Positions 42,449 to 51,128 are shown, counted from the first letter of the stretch. The stretch is DNA of 64,000 bases from Clostridia bacterium (GCA_017465825.1 JAFTVI010000034.1:40476-104475), one strand, 5' to 3'. Notes: generated by a model not told the origin, from the sequence alone. Translations and numbers: made by a program.

Positions 42449-43936
42449 ATGAGTAATATTGAAGAGAAAATTCAGGATAAAACGCCTGAAAACAAAGAGC
42501 TTGAAAATTTCATATACGAGGACAGACGGTATGTCGGAAACAGAGAAACATTTGCGTATCTTCTGAACGACATATCAAACGTTTTCAACATAAACGGATA
42601 TAAAGACAGATTTATATGGGACGTTGTTAAGATTGATTTTAAAATCAACGCAATAGTAAACATTTTTACAGGTGCGTGGGATATTATCAACGACCCGCTT
42701 ATCGGCACACTTGTTGACAGAACAAGAACGCGTTGGGGCAAGTTCAGACCCTATATGCTGTTTTTCCAGATTCCCCTTACGCTTATCGGCACGCTTTATT
42801 GGTTTATGCCCTACATTTTCCCTGCATCGGCAGGCACTTACATACCCAAACTGATATTCTACTTTGCATTCAATGTTATAACGGAAACGGCAGGTACATT
42901 CACGAGCATTGCCAAAACGGGCTATATGACGACCATAACGCCACACCCGAATGACCGTGCGCGGCTTATTACTATGGCTGAACTGCTGACGGGATATATG
43001 GGTGAAGATTTACCCGGCATAATTATGGGTGTACTCATTGACCTTATCAACAACGGTGTTCTGCCGATAAAACTGAGGTCAGCATTCCTCGGAATGGGTC
43101 TTTTTACAAACATTGCATCCTGTATGTTTACTTTCTACTTCTTTATAGTATCAAAGGAGCGCGTTCCGCAGACACTTGAAAAACCCGACCTCCGACAAGG
43201 TTTCAAAGCTATATTCAACAACTACCCTATTCTGCTTATAACGCTGTCAAACTTCCTTGGCGGTTTCAGCATAAGCACAAGCACGACCAACTACTTTATT
43301 GATGTTCACGGCTCTGCTACTCTCCTTACAATTCTTAACTTACCGTCGAGTATGATAGGCAGTATCAGTTATGCATTCGTTAAGCCTATGCGGGAAAGGT
43401 TCTCATCAAAGGCTTTATGGGTCGGTGAAGATTTATACACCCGTTTCTGGTGGCTGTTGCTGTTTGCAGTAGGTTCAATCAACGGCAACTACAAGCGTAA
43501 GCTGTTTATGTGTGTCGCATTCGGCATTCAGGCATTCTTTGATAAATGGGCGTTCGGTATAAGAAAGGTTGTAAATGCGGAGCTTTACAACGAATCAATG
43601 GACTACTGCGAATGGAAAAACGGCTACAGAATGGAAGCAACTATTGGTGTTGCAAAAGACCTGTTACAAAAAATACAGTCAATATTGCAGACATCTATTC
43701 AGAGCATTATGCTCGAAAGCATAGGCTACGTACAGGGAAAAACCATAGGCACACAGACTGATTCTACCAAATGGTGGCTGTTTGCTATGTGTACAGGGAT
43801 CCCCCAGTTGACGGGTATTCTTGCAGTTATCCCTAAATTCCTTTATCCTCTCTCCAAGGAAAAAAGAGAGCTTATGTACAATGAGCTTCTTGAAAGACGC
43901 AAGCAAAAATATGCTGAAATCGGCAAAGCTGATTGA
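42449..43936 (+). CDS. Glycoside-pentoside-hexuronide (GPH/MFS_2) type transporter
   Basis: A 495-residue membrane protein with about 11-12 hydrophobic segments. The GPH family signature is visible: NDPLIGTLVDRTRTRWGKFR (81-100, with D90-R91-T92), in the loop between the second and third segments. The family moves sugars, glycosides or glucuronides with H+ or Na+. Substrate is not evident; no glycosidase gene is adjacent, so it may also carry non-sugar compounds. The start ATG 42449 follows GAGGGA. Confidence 0.8.
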   Translation: MSNIEEKIQDKTPENKELENFIYEDRRYVGNRETFAYLLNDISNVFNINGYKDRFIWDVVKIDFKINAIVNIFTGAWDIINDPLIGTLVDRTRTRWGKFRPYMLFFQIPLTLIGTLYWFMPYIFPASAGTYIPKLIFYFAFNVITETAGTFTSIAKTGYMTTITPHPNDRARLITMAELLTGYMGEDLPGIIMGVLIDLINNGVLPIKLRSAFLGMGLFTNIASCMFTFYFFIVSKERVPQTLEKPDLRQGFKAIFNNYPILLITLSNFLGGFSISTSTTNYFIDVHGSATLLTILNLPSSMIGSISYAFVKPMRERFSSKALWVGEDLYTRFWWLLLFAVGSINGNYKRKLFMCVAFGIQAFFDKWAFGIRKVVNAELYNESMDYCEWKNGYRMEATIGVAKDLLQKIQSILQTSIQSIMLESIGYVQGKTIGTQTDSTKWWLFAMCTGIPQLTGILAVIPKFLYPLSKEKRELMYNELLERRKQKYAEIGKAD

Positions 43937-43955
43937 TTATTGGCAAATATTAACT

Positions 43956-43985
43956 GATTAAATTTTAATAAATGCGGCTACAATA
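43956..43985 (+). promoter_or_regulatory. Candidate sigma-F-type promoter of sigG
   Basis: GATTA, 15-base spacer, GGCTACAATA. The -10 matches the sigma-F pattern GGNRANAMTR at nine of ten positions; the -35 differs by one base from GYWTA. The predicted start (about 43992) falls at the first base of the leader hairpin. Confidence 0.4.
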
Positions 43986-43992
43986 AAAATGT

Positions 43993-44021
43993 CCTCTGTA
44001 TACATATCTTGTATACGGAGG
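43993..44021 (+). promoter_or_regulatory. Hairpin masking the sigG ribosome binding site
   Basis: CCTCTGTATAC / GTATACGGAGG pairs over 11 bp (one U.G) with a 7-base loop. The right arm contains the whole GGAGG Shine-Dalgarno of sigG, 9 bases before its ATG. It could throttle translation; a leader hairpin that lowers sigG translation has been described in Bacillus subtilis. The following ATTTTATTT also makes it a possible weak terminator of the upstream gene. Confidence 0.6.
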
Positions 44022-44030
44022 ATTTTATTT

Positions 44031-44798
44031 ATGCAGTGGGGAAAAGTTGAGATTACGGGTATAAACACATCGGAATTGAAGGTGCTCAAAGAACAGGAAA
44101 AAATAGAGCTGTTAAAAAAAATCAAGGACGGTGACAAAAAAGCGAGAGAACAGCTCATTGAGGGAAATTTAAGGCTTGTGCTGTCCGTTATACAGCGTTT
44201 TACCAACAGAGGTGAAAATCTTGACGATCTGTTTCAGGTGGGCTGTATCGGGCTTATAAAGGCAATTGATAACTTTGATATTACTCTTAACGTTCGTTTT
44301 TCGACTTACGCGGTGCCTATGATAATAGGCGAAATCAGGCGCTATCTGCGTGATAACAACAGCATAAGAGTAAGCCGTTCAATGCGTGACACGGCATACC
44401 ACGCTATGCAGATGCGTGAAGAAATACAGAACGAGCTCAACCGCGAAGCCACAATAGAGGAAATTGCAGAGAGATTAAATTTGCCCGTATCGCAGGTTGT
44501 AATTGCGATTGAAGCCATTGTTGAGCCGATTTCACTCTACGAGCCCGTATATGCAGACGGCGGCGACACAATATACGTTATGGACCAGATAAGTGACCGC
44601 TCGACGGAGAGTGACTGGATTGATGAATTGCTTATGAAAGAGGCAATAAAAAATTTGAGTCCGAGAGAGAAAAGAATACTCAATATGCGCTTTATGCAGG
44701 GTAAAACACAAATGGAGGTTGCAAATGAAGTGGGAATTTCACAGGCACAGGTGTCAAGACTTGAAAAAGGTGCAATAAAAAAAATAAAAGACCATTAA
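44031..44798 (+). CDS. sigG: RNA polymerase sporulation sigma factor sigma-G
   Basis: A 255-residue sigma-70 family factor with the sigma-G opening KVEITGINTSELKVLK, region 2 (about 45-115: GNLRLVLSVIQRF, DDLFQVGCIGLIKAI, RFSTYAVPMIIGEIRRYLRD), and region 4 HTH (MRFMQGKTQMEVANEVGISQAQVSRLEKGA). Sigma-G drives late forespore genes. The N-terminal signature distinguishes it from sigma-F. Start ATG 44031; GGAGG is 9 bases upstream and hidden in a hairpin. A strong terminator follows. Confidence 0.92.
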   Translation: MQWGKVEITGINTSELKVLKEQEKIELLKKIKDGDKKAREQLIEGNLRLVLSVIQRFTNRGENLDDLFQVGCIGLIKAIDNFDITLNVRFSTYAVPMIIGEIRRYLRDNNSIRVSRSMRDTAYHAMQMREEIQNELNREATIEEIAERLNLPVSQVVIAIEAIVEPISLYEPVYADGGDTIYVMDQISDRSTESDWIDELLMKEAIKNLSPREKRILNMRFMQGKTQMEVANEVGISQAQVSRLEKGAIKKIKDH

Positions 44799-44802
44799 AA
44801 AA

Positions 44803-44830
44803 AGCACTCCGCGCGGAGTGCTGATTTTTT
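44803..44830. terminator. Terminator between sigG and the DAHP synthase gene
   Basis: AGCACTCCGC / GCGGAGTGCT, a perfect 10-bp palindrome, then GATTTTTT; preceded by an A-run, so it can work on the other strand too. Confidence 0.85.
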
Positions 44831-45857
44831 AAAGTAAGTCTGCAATATCAAGAACAAGACGTTCTGTTTTTGCCCAGCCGATACAGGGGTCGGTGATTGA
44901 TTTACCGTAAACACCTTCGCCGATTTTCTGTGTGCCGTCCTCAATATAGCTTTCAATCATAAGACCTTTTACAAGCTTATTTATATGGTCATTATGGCGC
45001 ATTGAATGAAGAATTTCCTTTGAAATTCTTATCTGTTCAAGATATTTTTTACCCGAGTTGGAGTGGTTTGTATCAACGATAACAGCCATATTCTCAAGAC
45101 CCTTTTCCTGATACATATCATAAACGCGGTTAAGATCTTCGTAATGGTAGTTGGGAACAGATCTGCCAAACTCGTCTACATATCCTCTGAGAATTGCGTG
45201 AGCAAGAGGATTGCCGCTTGTGGTAACGTCCCATCCTCTGAAAATAAAGTTATGGGAATGCTGTGCGGCGGTAATTGAATTGAGCATAACGGAAAGGTCG
45301 CCGCCTGTGGGGTTTTTCATACCTACGGGGACGTCAATACCGCTGGCGGTAAGTCTGTGCTGCTGGTTTTCGACACTTCTTGCACCGACTGCGATATATG
45401 AAATCAAATCCGAAAGATAACGGTGATTTTCGGGGTAAAGCATTTCATCAGCACATACAAGACCCGATTCTGCAATAGCTCGTGTATGAAGCCTTCTGAT
45501 AGCAAGGATACCCTCGTAAAGGTCAGATTCCTTTTCGGGGTCGGGCTGATGCACGAGCCCCTTATAGCCGTCGCCTGTTGTTCTGGGCTTATTGGTGTAA
45601 ATTCTGGGAATAATGAAAACCTTATCCTTTACCTTTTCCTGCAAATCGGAAAGACGTGTAACATAATCAAGCACGGAATCCTCATTATCAGCAGAACAGG
45701 GACCGATGATGAGTGCGAAACGGTTGTCCTTACCCGTGAAAATATCACGGATGACGGCATCTCTTTCTTCTTTTACTGCAATAATTTCTTTTGTAAGCGG
45801 ATACTGCTCCTTAACCTCTTTGGGAATGGGAAGCTTTCGCTTAAAATCCATAGACAT
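44829..45857 (-). CDS. aroF: 3-deoxy-7-phosphoheptulonate synthase (class I)
   Basis: A 342-residue class I alpha DAHP synthase, first enzyme of the shikimate pathway, joining PEP and erythrose-4-phosphate. IIGPCSADN holds the metal-binding cysteine; IYTNKPRTTGDGYKG, GARSVENQQHR, GMKNPTGGDL and DTNHSNSGK are diagnostic. The paralogue type (aroF, G or H) and feedback specificity cannot be told by eye, so the symbol is generic. Start after AGGAG. A promoter lies at 45887. Confidence 0.93.
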   Translation of the reverse strand: MSMDFKRKLPIPKEVKEQYPLTKEIIAVKEERDAVIRDIFTGKDNRFALIIGPCSADNEDSVLDYVTRLSDLQEKVKDKVFIIPRIYTNKPRTTGDGYKGLVHQPDPEKESDLYEGILAIRRLHTRAIAESGLVCADEMLYPENHRYLSDLISYIAVGARSVENQQHRLTASGIDVPVGMKNPTGGDLSVMLNSITAAQHSHNFIFRGWDVTTSGNPLAHAILRGYVDEFGRSVPNYHYEDLNRVYDMYQEKGLENMAVIVDTNHSNSGKKYLEQIRISKEILHSMRHNDHINKLVKGLMIESYIEDGTQKIGEGVYGKSITDPCIGWAKTERLVLDIADLL

Positions 45858-45886
45858 AATAATTACTCCTTAACAATATTGAACGA

Positions 45887-45916
45887 ATTATATCATATAT
45901 TTAAAAACTTTGTCAA
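45887..45916 (-). promoter_or_regulatory. DAHP synthase gene promoter
   Basis: Minus strand TTGACA, 18-base spacer, TATAAT. The -35 overlaps the stop of the upstream oxidoreductase gene by a few bases. Confidence 0.65.
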
Positions 45917-46905
45917 ATTTTTCTTGCGTAGCTGTAAAGGCTGTCGACAATTTTAACTGCTTTTATGCCCGACCTGCCGTCAACTTCAAAATGAGTTTTA
46001 TTGATTATACTGTCATAAAACTCAGCTATAAGCTTGCCGTGGCTGTTGCCCCAGTAACCTTTCTCGCCTTTACCGTGCTCAAAGGTTACGGTATGCTTAT
46101 CTTCGCCTTTTTTGATGATTGCAAGGTCGTCATACATTACGATTTTACCTTTTTCACAAAGCAATTCTATAAAAACGGGCGAATTGCCGTTATAACAGAG
46201 CGTTGCATAAAAGAGAGCCTGCACGCCGTTTTCAAAAGTAATAAGAGCATCTGCAGTGTCTTCTGTTTCGACCTTACCTGCGAGGCGTTTCTGTGAAATA
46301 CTGCTCCTGATATCAACCATATCGGAGCCGATAAGCCATTGAAGCAAATCAAGCGTATGTATAGACTGATTGATTACAACTCCGCCGCCCTCTTTAGCCA
46401 ATGTGCCGTGCCAGTCGTCGGAATAATATTCCTCATCCCTGTCCCAGGTGACCATACCTTTTGCACCTGTGACTGCACCCATTTCACCGGATGAAAGAAG
46501 ATTTTTTATATATACAGATGCGTCGTTGTATCTGTTCTGAAAGCAAGTGCCGAGATAAACGTTATTCTTTTCGGCACATTCGCACATCTTCAATGCATCA
46601 GCATAAAAGATTGCAAGAGGCTTTTCACAAAGCACGTTTATGCCCTTATTCATAGCCTTGATTGCCATTTCAGCGTGCAGATAATGTGGTGTGCAGATGT
46701 GAAGAACATCAAACTGTGCCTTTTCAAGCATTTCATCAAAATCATAAAATGCTGTTGCGCCGTATTCAGCGGCTTTTTTGTCTGCCTTTTCGGGAATTAT
46801 ATCACAGACAGCAACAAGCTCGCTCTTTTCGTTTTTATCAATTGTATTAAAATGCTGTGAGCTGACACTTCCGCAGCCTACAACTGCTGACTTAAGTTTA
46901 TCCAT
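45913..46905 (-). CDS. Gfo/Idh/MocA family NAD(P)-dependent oxidoreductase
   Basis: A 330-residue dinucleotide-binding oxidoreductase. The N-terminal Rossmann fold has VGCGSVSSQH, and CEKPLA (about 93-98) supplies the family lysine; the C-terminal alpha/beta domain follows, with GGGVVINQSIHTLDLLQWL holding the D/H of the catalytic triad. Acts on sugars or inositol-like compounds; substrate unknown. Start ATG 46905 after AAGTGAT. Its product and the next gene are not functionally linked in any way I can see. Confidence 0.88.
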   Translation of the reverse strand: MDKLKSAVVGCGSVSSQHFNTIDKNEKSELVAVCDIIPEKADKKAAEYGATAFYDFDEMLEKAQFDVLHICTPHYLHAEMAIKAMNKGINVLCEKPLAIFYADALKMCECAEKNNVYLGTCFQNRYNDASVYIKNLLSSGEMGAVTGAKGMVTWDRDEEYYSDDWHGTLAKEGGGVVINQSIHTLDLLQWLIGSDMVDIRSSISQKRLAGKVETEDTADALITFENGVQALFYATLCYNGNSPVFIELLCEKGKIVMYDDLAIIKKGEDKHTVTFEHGKGEKGYWGNSHGKLIAEFYDSIINKTHFEVDGRSGIKAVKIVDSLYSYARKI

Positions 46906-47007
46906 AGGTATCACTTCTTTCCAGGATATTATATACTATGGCGGACTATATTGCAAGATTTTTTAATATTTTTTTGAAGTTATCAAACACTAAAAACGGT
47001 GATTTTT

Positions 47008-47715
47008 ATGGATATAACTTATGTAATCTTATTAAGCCTGTTTTCACTCCTCATACTGTTTATACTGACTAAAATAATGGGTAACAAGCAGATATCGCAG
47101 ATGACTACATTTGACTACATCACAGGTATTACGATAGGCTCAATTGCGGCTGAAATGGCAACGGAGCTTGAGGAGGGATTTCACAAACCTCTTACTGCAA
47201 TGATTGTTTATGGTCTTGTTGCCGCATTATTATCAGTTATAACCAACAAATCCGTTAAGGCAAGGCGACTGATAGACGGTACAAGCCTTATACTGTATGA
47301 TAACGGCAGACTTTTCAAAAAAAATCTGCGAAAAGCAAATCTGAACGTCAGTGAATTTTTAACGGAATGCCGAATATCGGGCTATCCCAATATTGCCGAT
47401 ATACAAACAGCAGTTCTTGAACCGAACGGACGAATTTCCGTTCTGCCTAAATCCGAGGCAAGACCTGCAACCAACAGAGATATGAATATATTTCCCAAAG
47501 AAGAAAAATTGCCCGTTACGGTAATTCTTGACGGCATAGTATTAAAAGAAAATCTTAAATACACGGGTAATAACGATGTATGGCTGAAAAAACAGCTCGA
47601 TGAACAGGGCATAAAAAGCGTAAAAGACGTATTTTATGCCTCCTGCGACAGTAATAACAATTTAAGCGTGTATACCTGCGTAAAAGAAAAACCGGACAGG
47701 GATATATTTGGGTAA
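47008..47715 (+). CDS. DUF421 (YetF-like) membrane protein
   Basis: A 235-residue protein with three N-terminal membrane segments (about 1-85) and a soluble C-terminal DUF421 domain (LIDGTSLILYDNGRL, ECRISGYPNIADIQTAVLEPNGRISVLPK). The topology and the ILTKIMGNKQISQMTTFDYITGI motif are typical of the family. Function is largely unknown; relatives are reported in Bacillus spore membranes, and this genome has several sporulation genes. ATG 47008 follows GGTGAT. Confidence 0.85.
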   Translation: MDITYVILLSLFSLLILFILTKIMGNKQISQMTTFDYITGITIGSIAAEMATELEEGFHKPLTAMIVYGLVAALLSVITNKSVKARRLIDGTSLILYDNGRLFKKNLRKANLNVSEFLTECRISGYPNIADIQTAVLEPNGRISVLPKSEARPATNRDMNIFPKEEKLPVTVILDGIVLKENLKYTGNNDVWLKKQLDEQGIKSVKDVFYASCDSNNNLSVYTCVKEKPDRDIFG

Positions 47716-47720
47716 AAAAT

Positions 47721-47757
47721 GGGGCAGACAGCGCAGATGCCTGTATGCCCCTGTTTA
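47721..47757 (+). terminator. Terminator of the DUF421 gene
   Basis: GGGGCA(G)ACAG / CTGT(A)TGCCCC stem with a short bulge, 9-base loop, TGTTTA. Weak T-tail; it lies close to the convergent LRR gene. Confidence 0.6.
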
Positions 47758-47778
47758 TCAATCAAAGAATTAAATTAT

Positions 47779-49818
47779 TTATACATAAGAACAATCACAA
47801 TATCTGCAATACTTCAGTCCAAAAAGCATTCTTATAAATCTTATTATTTTATAGAAAAAGCTTATAAACGGATTATTGCTGTGACAAGCACAGAAGCAAG
47901 AAGGTCCGTTATTATTTGATGATTCATCATTATTTGAATTATCACCACTTGAAGTAACATCTTCGGAAGAATCGGAAATATTGTCTTTACAATTGTCACA
48001 AAGCCTGTCATTGTCAGTGTCGTCGTGTTCTTTTATTGCGGTTTCTCTTGTTTCATAGTAATCACAACGGGAGCAATCTGACCTTTCTTCACCGACAGTT
48101 GTACAGGTAGCAGGAGTTGTTACAGTCCAATCACTCATATCGTGACCGAGCTTTGATATTGTTTCTGTTTTTGTTGCATTACATATTGAACATGTGTAAG
48201 TTTTTACACCCGTTGTTGTACATGTTGCTGCTGTTGTAATAACACCGGAGTTCCATGTATGTGCTGATGTTTCGCTTTCACCACATCCGCTTCTTGTACA
48301 TGTTCTCTTGTGGTTTGTATCATCAACTTTTGTCCATGATCCATATGAGTGACCAAGCTTTGATATTGTTTCTGTTTTTGTTGCGTTACATATTGAACAT
48401 GTGTAAGTTTTTACACCCGTTGTTGTACATGTTGCTGCTGTTGTAATAACACCGGAGTTCCATGTATGTGCAGATGTTTCGCTTATTCCGCATCCGCTTC
48501 TTGTACATATTCTCTTATGGTTTGTATCATCAACTTTTGTCCATGAGCCATATGAGTGACCTTTAGCTGCAACCACGGTTTGTTCAACAAGAATTTCACC
48601 GCAACTTGAGCATTTTGTTCCCGCCGTTAAACCTGTTTGTGTACAAGTTGGTGCAACCGAAGAAATTGTCGTTGTTTCGGTATGCGGACAATAATTATAA
48701 TGAATCGTTGCACTAGTAAGATAGTTGTTATTACTTTTAATTGTTATGGCTGACCATTCTGTTTCACTACCATAATAATAAACATCTGTCAATTTTGTTG
48801 TAGAATTAAAAGCATAAGAATCTATTGTTCTTATACTCTTTGGCAGAGTAATACTCGTAAGTTTAGAACAACCTGAAAATGCACCATCGCCAATTGTTGT
48901 TACACTAGAAGAAATCGTTATGGATGACAAACCTAAACAATACGAAAATGCAGATTCACCAATACTCGTAACAGAATCAGGAATTTTAATATTCGTGAGC
49001 TTGCTACAGTTGTAAAATGCATAATCAGCAATATTTATAACACCATCCGGAATATCGTATGAACTTATTGTTGAATTACAACAAGTTTCAATAGCAGTTT
49101 TATCTTTATTAAATATCGCACAGCCATCACTTGAATAACGCTGATTACTTGAACTTATAGTTACTTTTGAAAGGCTAGAACAACCAGAAAATGGCCAAGT
49201 GCCTATAGAAGTAACAGAAGCAGGAATACTAATACTTGTAAGATTAGTACAGTCTCTAAATGCCCCGTTACCTATAGTAGTTAAGTTTGAAGGCAATGTT
49301 ATACTTGAGAATGCACAACCATTGAATGCACCATTATCTATGGTAGTTATTCCATCATGAAGAGTAACATTTGCAAGACTATTGCAATAGCGGAATACAC
49401 CAGTTGCTATATATGTTATTCCTTCAGGAATTTCAACACTTTTTAGACTACTGCAACTTTCAAAAGCCCAGTATCCAATAGCTGTTAAACCAGTACCCAA
49501 AGAAATCGATTCAAGATTCCTACACTCTGAAAACGCTTCTTGACCGATAGATGTAACATTATTTGGAACAGTCAGACTTGTAATTGAACAAGTCCAAAAT
49601 GCAGAAGCACCAATTTTAGATACAGGATACCCATCAATGGTATTGGGTATATTAGCTGGGCCACTATACGAAGTATCACAATTTGTAATTGTTACTTCTC
49701 CATTTGATATTTCATATGTCAAATAATTCAAAATATCGTCTTCTGCAAATATCGAAACAGGTGTTACTGAAATAAGCATTACTACCACGAGCAGCATACT
49801 TATAATTTTTTTCTTCAT
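47779..49818 (-). CDS. Secreted BspA-like LRR protein with duplicated Cys repeats and odd Cys-rich tail
   Basis: A 679-residue exported protein: signal peptide 1-25 (ends IFAED), about 12 BspA/LRR_5 repeats (about 55-360), then a Cys-rich region with two near-identical 69-residue units (about 419-556), a Ser/Asn/Asp linker, and an unusual tail: CFCACH, a hydrophobic amphipathic FFYKIIRFIRMLFG, then KYCRYCDC. ATG 49818 has AAGGAG upstream. No dockerin, LPXTG or SLH; surface retention may rely on the tail. Function otherwise unknown, probably adhesion or surface display. Confidence 0.88.
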   Translation of the reverse strand: MKKKIISMLLVVVMLISVTPVSIFAEDDILNYLTYEISNGEVTITNCDTSYSGPANIPNTIDGYPVSKIGASAFWTCSITSLTVPNNVTSIGQEAFSECRNLESISLGTGLTAIGYWAFESCSSLKSVEIPEGITYIATGVFRYCNSLANVTLHDGITTIDNGAFNGCAFSSITLPSNLTTIGNGAFRDCTNLTSISIPASVTSIGTWPFSGCSSLSKVTISSSNQRYSSDGCAIFNKDKTAIETCCNSTISSYDIPDGVINIADYAFYNCSKLTNIKIPDSVTSIGESAFSYCLGLSSITISSSVTTIGDGAFSGCSKLTSITLPKSIRTIDSYAFNSTTKLTDVYYYGSETEWSAITIKSNNNYLTSATIHYNYCPHTETTTISSVAPTCTQTGLTAGTKCSSCGEILVEQTVVAAKGHSYGSWTKVDDTNHKRICTRSGCGISETSAHTWNSGVITTAATCTTTGVKTYTCSICNATKTETISKLGHSYGSWTKVDDTNHKRTCTRSGCGESETSAHTWNSGVITTAATCTTTGVKTYTCSICNATKTETISKLGHDMSDWTVTTPATCTTVGEERSDCSRCDYYETRETAIKEHDDTDNDRLCDNCKDNISDSSEDVTSSGDNSNNDESSNNNGPSCFCACHSNNPFISFFYKIIRFIRMLFGLKYCRYCDCSYV
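48151..48564 (-). repeat. Two 207-bp tandem repeats inside the LRR gene
   Basis: Copy A 48151-48357 and copy B 48358-48564 match with about nine differences by eye. Each codes a 69-residue unit with GHSYGSWTKVDD, HKR(T/I)CTRSGCG, HTWNSGVITTAATC and TYTCSICNATKTE. In-frame length (207 = 3 x 69) allows gain or loss by recombination. Confidence 0.9.
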
Positions 49819-49835
49819 ATAGATTTCTCCTTTTG

Positions 49836-49871
49836 AAAAAGAGGTCATTTACACATGAGTACCCGACCTCT
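49836..49871 (-). terminator. Terminator between the two secreted LRR genes
   Basis: Minus strand AGAGGTC / GACCTCT stem with an 18-base loop, then TTTTT. It ends the 49908 transcript before the next gene. Confidence 0.65.
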
Positions 49872-49907
49872 CTTAAATCTATTTAATACTAATTAATTAT
49901 TATATTA

Positions 49908-50744
49908 TCAGAAAGAAGTAAGCATTGTGAAAATTTTTAAAATTATAGCAACAATTTTTGAGAGGTTGAAAGAGCTGAACAATTCACTTAATGCTTCACC
50001 TATACCGCTGAAATCAACGTTGAGTGGAGAATCTGTTGTTGTGTTGTCTGCGTCCGTATCAACTTCAGTATCAGGATTTGCAGAAGGTACTTCCGGTGTG
50101 GGATCCTCATTTACAAGTTCATAAAATGCAAATCCGTTGTCAGCTGCATATGCTTCTGCTGTACTGCCGTCAAAACCGAAAATTGCAAAATCTTCAACAG
50201 CAACATATTCTTCATTTTCTTCTGCATAATTGAGCATTTCAATATAGGCAGCATATACATCTGCTTCATAATCAACATCATACCCTGATTCTTCATAAAT
50301 CATGAAGGCATCAAGATAGTCAAAGTATGCAGCAACAAACTGTTCTTTCATGCCGTCATATACATCATAGCAAGAATAACCGAGAAGGCTTGAAGTAAGG
50401 TCAGCAGTTTTTGTCAACACATCAACATAAGCAAGACTGACACAAGAATCAAATGCACCTTCGCCGATAGTTTCAACTGTTTCAGGGATTGAAATTGCAT
50501 CAAGTGCCACACAGCCTGCAAATGCATATTCACCAATTGCATTAACGGTATAACCGCCAATAGTTTCGGGAATAACAAGAGTACCGTCAACTGTCAAGGC
50601 ACAGCCTGTGATTGTTGCTTTACCATCAATTACTTCATAAGTGAGGTCATCAGCTGATGCTGCAAAGGCAGAAGCACCAAGTATGCTTACCATAGAAGCG
50701 ACCATAAGAACAGAAAGTAAGATTGAAATAATTTTTTTGGACAT
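49908..50744 (-). CDS. Secreted LRR/acidic-repeat protein
   Basis: A 278-residue exported protein: signal peptide about 1-30, one or two LRR_5 units (about 33-108: IGEYAFAGCVALDAISIPETVETIGEGAFDSC), an Asp/Glu/Tyr-rich middle (about 125-200), a Thr/Asp/Pro linker, and a hydrophobic C-terminus ending SKIVAIILKIFTMLTSF. AGGAGG precedes ATG 50744. Divergent from an XRE regulator. Function unknown; surface role likely. Confidence 0.82.
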   Translation of the reverse strand: MSKKIISILLSVLMVASMVSILGASAFAASADDLTYEVIDGKATITGCALTVDGTLVIPETIGGYTVNAIGEYAFAGCVALDAISIPETVETIGEGAFDSCVSLAYVDVLTKTADLTSSLLGYSCYDVYDGMKEQFVAAYFDYLDAFMIYEESGYDVDYEADVYAAYIEMLNYAEENEEYVAVEDFAIFGFDGSTAEAYAADNGFAFYELVNEDPTPEVPSANPDTEVDTDADNTTTDSPLNVDFSGIGEALSELFSSFNLSKIVAIILKIFTMLTSF

Positions 50745-50776
50745 AATAAATCCTCCTTTAAAAATTTGCAGTTAGA

Positions 50777-50805
50777 TAATAACACATTTGTGTTCAATTG
50801 TCAAC
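50777..50805 (-). promoter_or_regulatory. Promoter of the secreted LRR gene with a palindromic operator
   Basis: Minus strand TTGACA (50805-50800), 17-base spacer, TATTAT (50782-50777). The spacer contains the perfect palindrome AACACA-TT-TGTGTT (50782-50795), beside a divergent XRE gene: likely repressor site. Confidence 0.65.
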
Positions 50806-50871
50806 ATATGTATTCATTGTTTCCTTTTTTCTTATCTATACTTAATTTATGATTATAAAGGAGAGATAAGA

Positions 50872-51093
50872 ATGCTTGATTCAGTAATTGTTGGAAAAGT
50901 TATTCAGGAATTCAGAGAAAACAAAGGATTGTCACAGGAGGTTGTAAGCGGTCTTGCTGATATCGGAAGGACACATCTGAGTGCAATTGAGCGAGGTGTA
51001 AGAAAACCTACACTTGAAACATTCTTCCGTATATGTGATGCTATGAGTGTCAAACCCAGTGAACTGATAAAAATAATTGAAGAAAGAGTATAA
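50872..51093 (+). CDS. Small XRE-family regulator
   Basis: A 73-residue stand-alone helix-turn-helix protein (IQEFRENKGLSQEVVSGLADI...HLSAIERGVRKPTLETFFRI). No other domain. ATG 50872 follows AAAGGAGAG. It is divergent from the secreted LRR gene at 49908, and the palindrome within that gene's promoter is the likely operator. A hairpin terminator follows at once. Confidence 0.88.
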   Translation: MLDSVIVGKVIQEFRENKGLSQEVVSGLADIGRTHLSAIERGVRKPTLETFFRICDAMSVKPSELIKIIEERV

Positions 51094-51098
51094 AAAAG

Positions 51099-51128
51099 GC
51101 TCACAGCGGCAAACTGTGAGCTTTTAAT
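51099..51128. terminator. Terminator of the small XRE gene
   Basis: GCTCACAG / CTGTGAGC 8-bp stem, 7-base loop, then TTTT. Usable on the other strand for the DUF218 gene. Confidence 0.75.

Noticed and set aside
48151-48564. Regular repeats that could be mistaken for a CRISPR array
   Set aside because: Only two long (207-bp) units, without distinct spacers, and they lie in frame inside an LRR protein gene.
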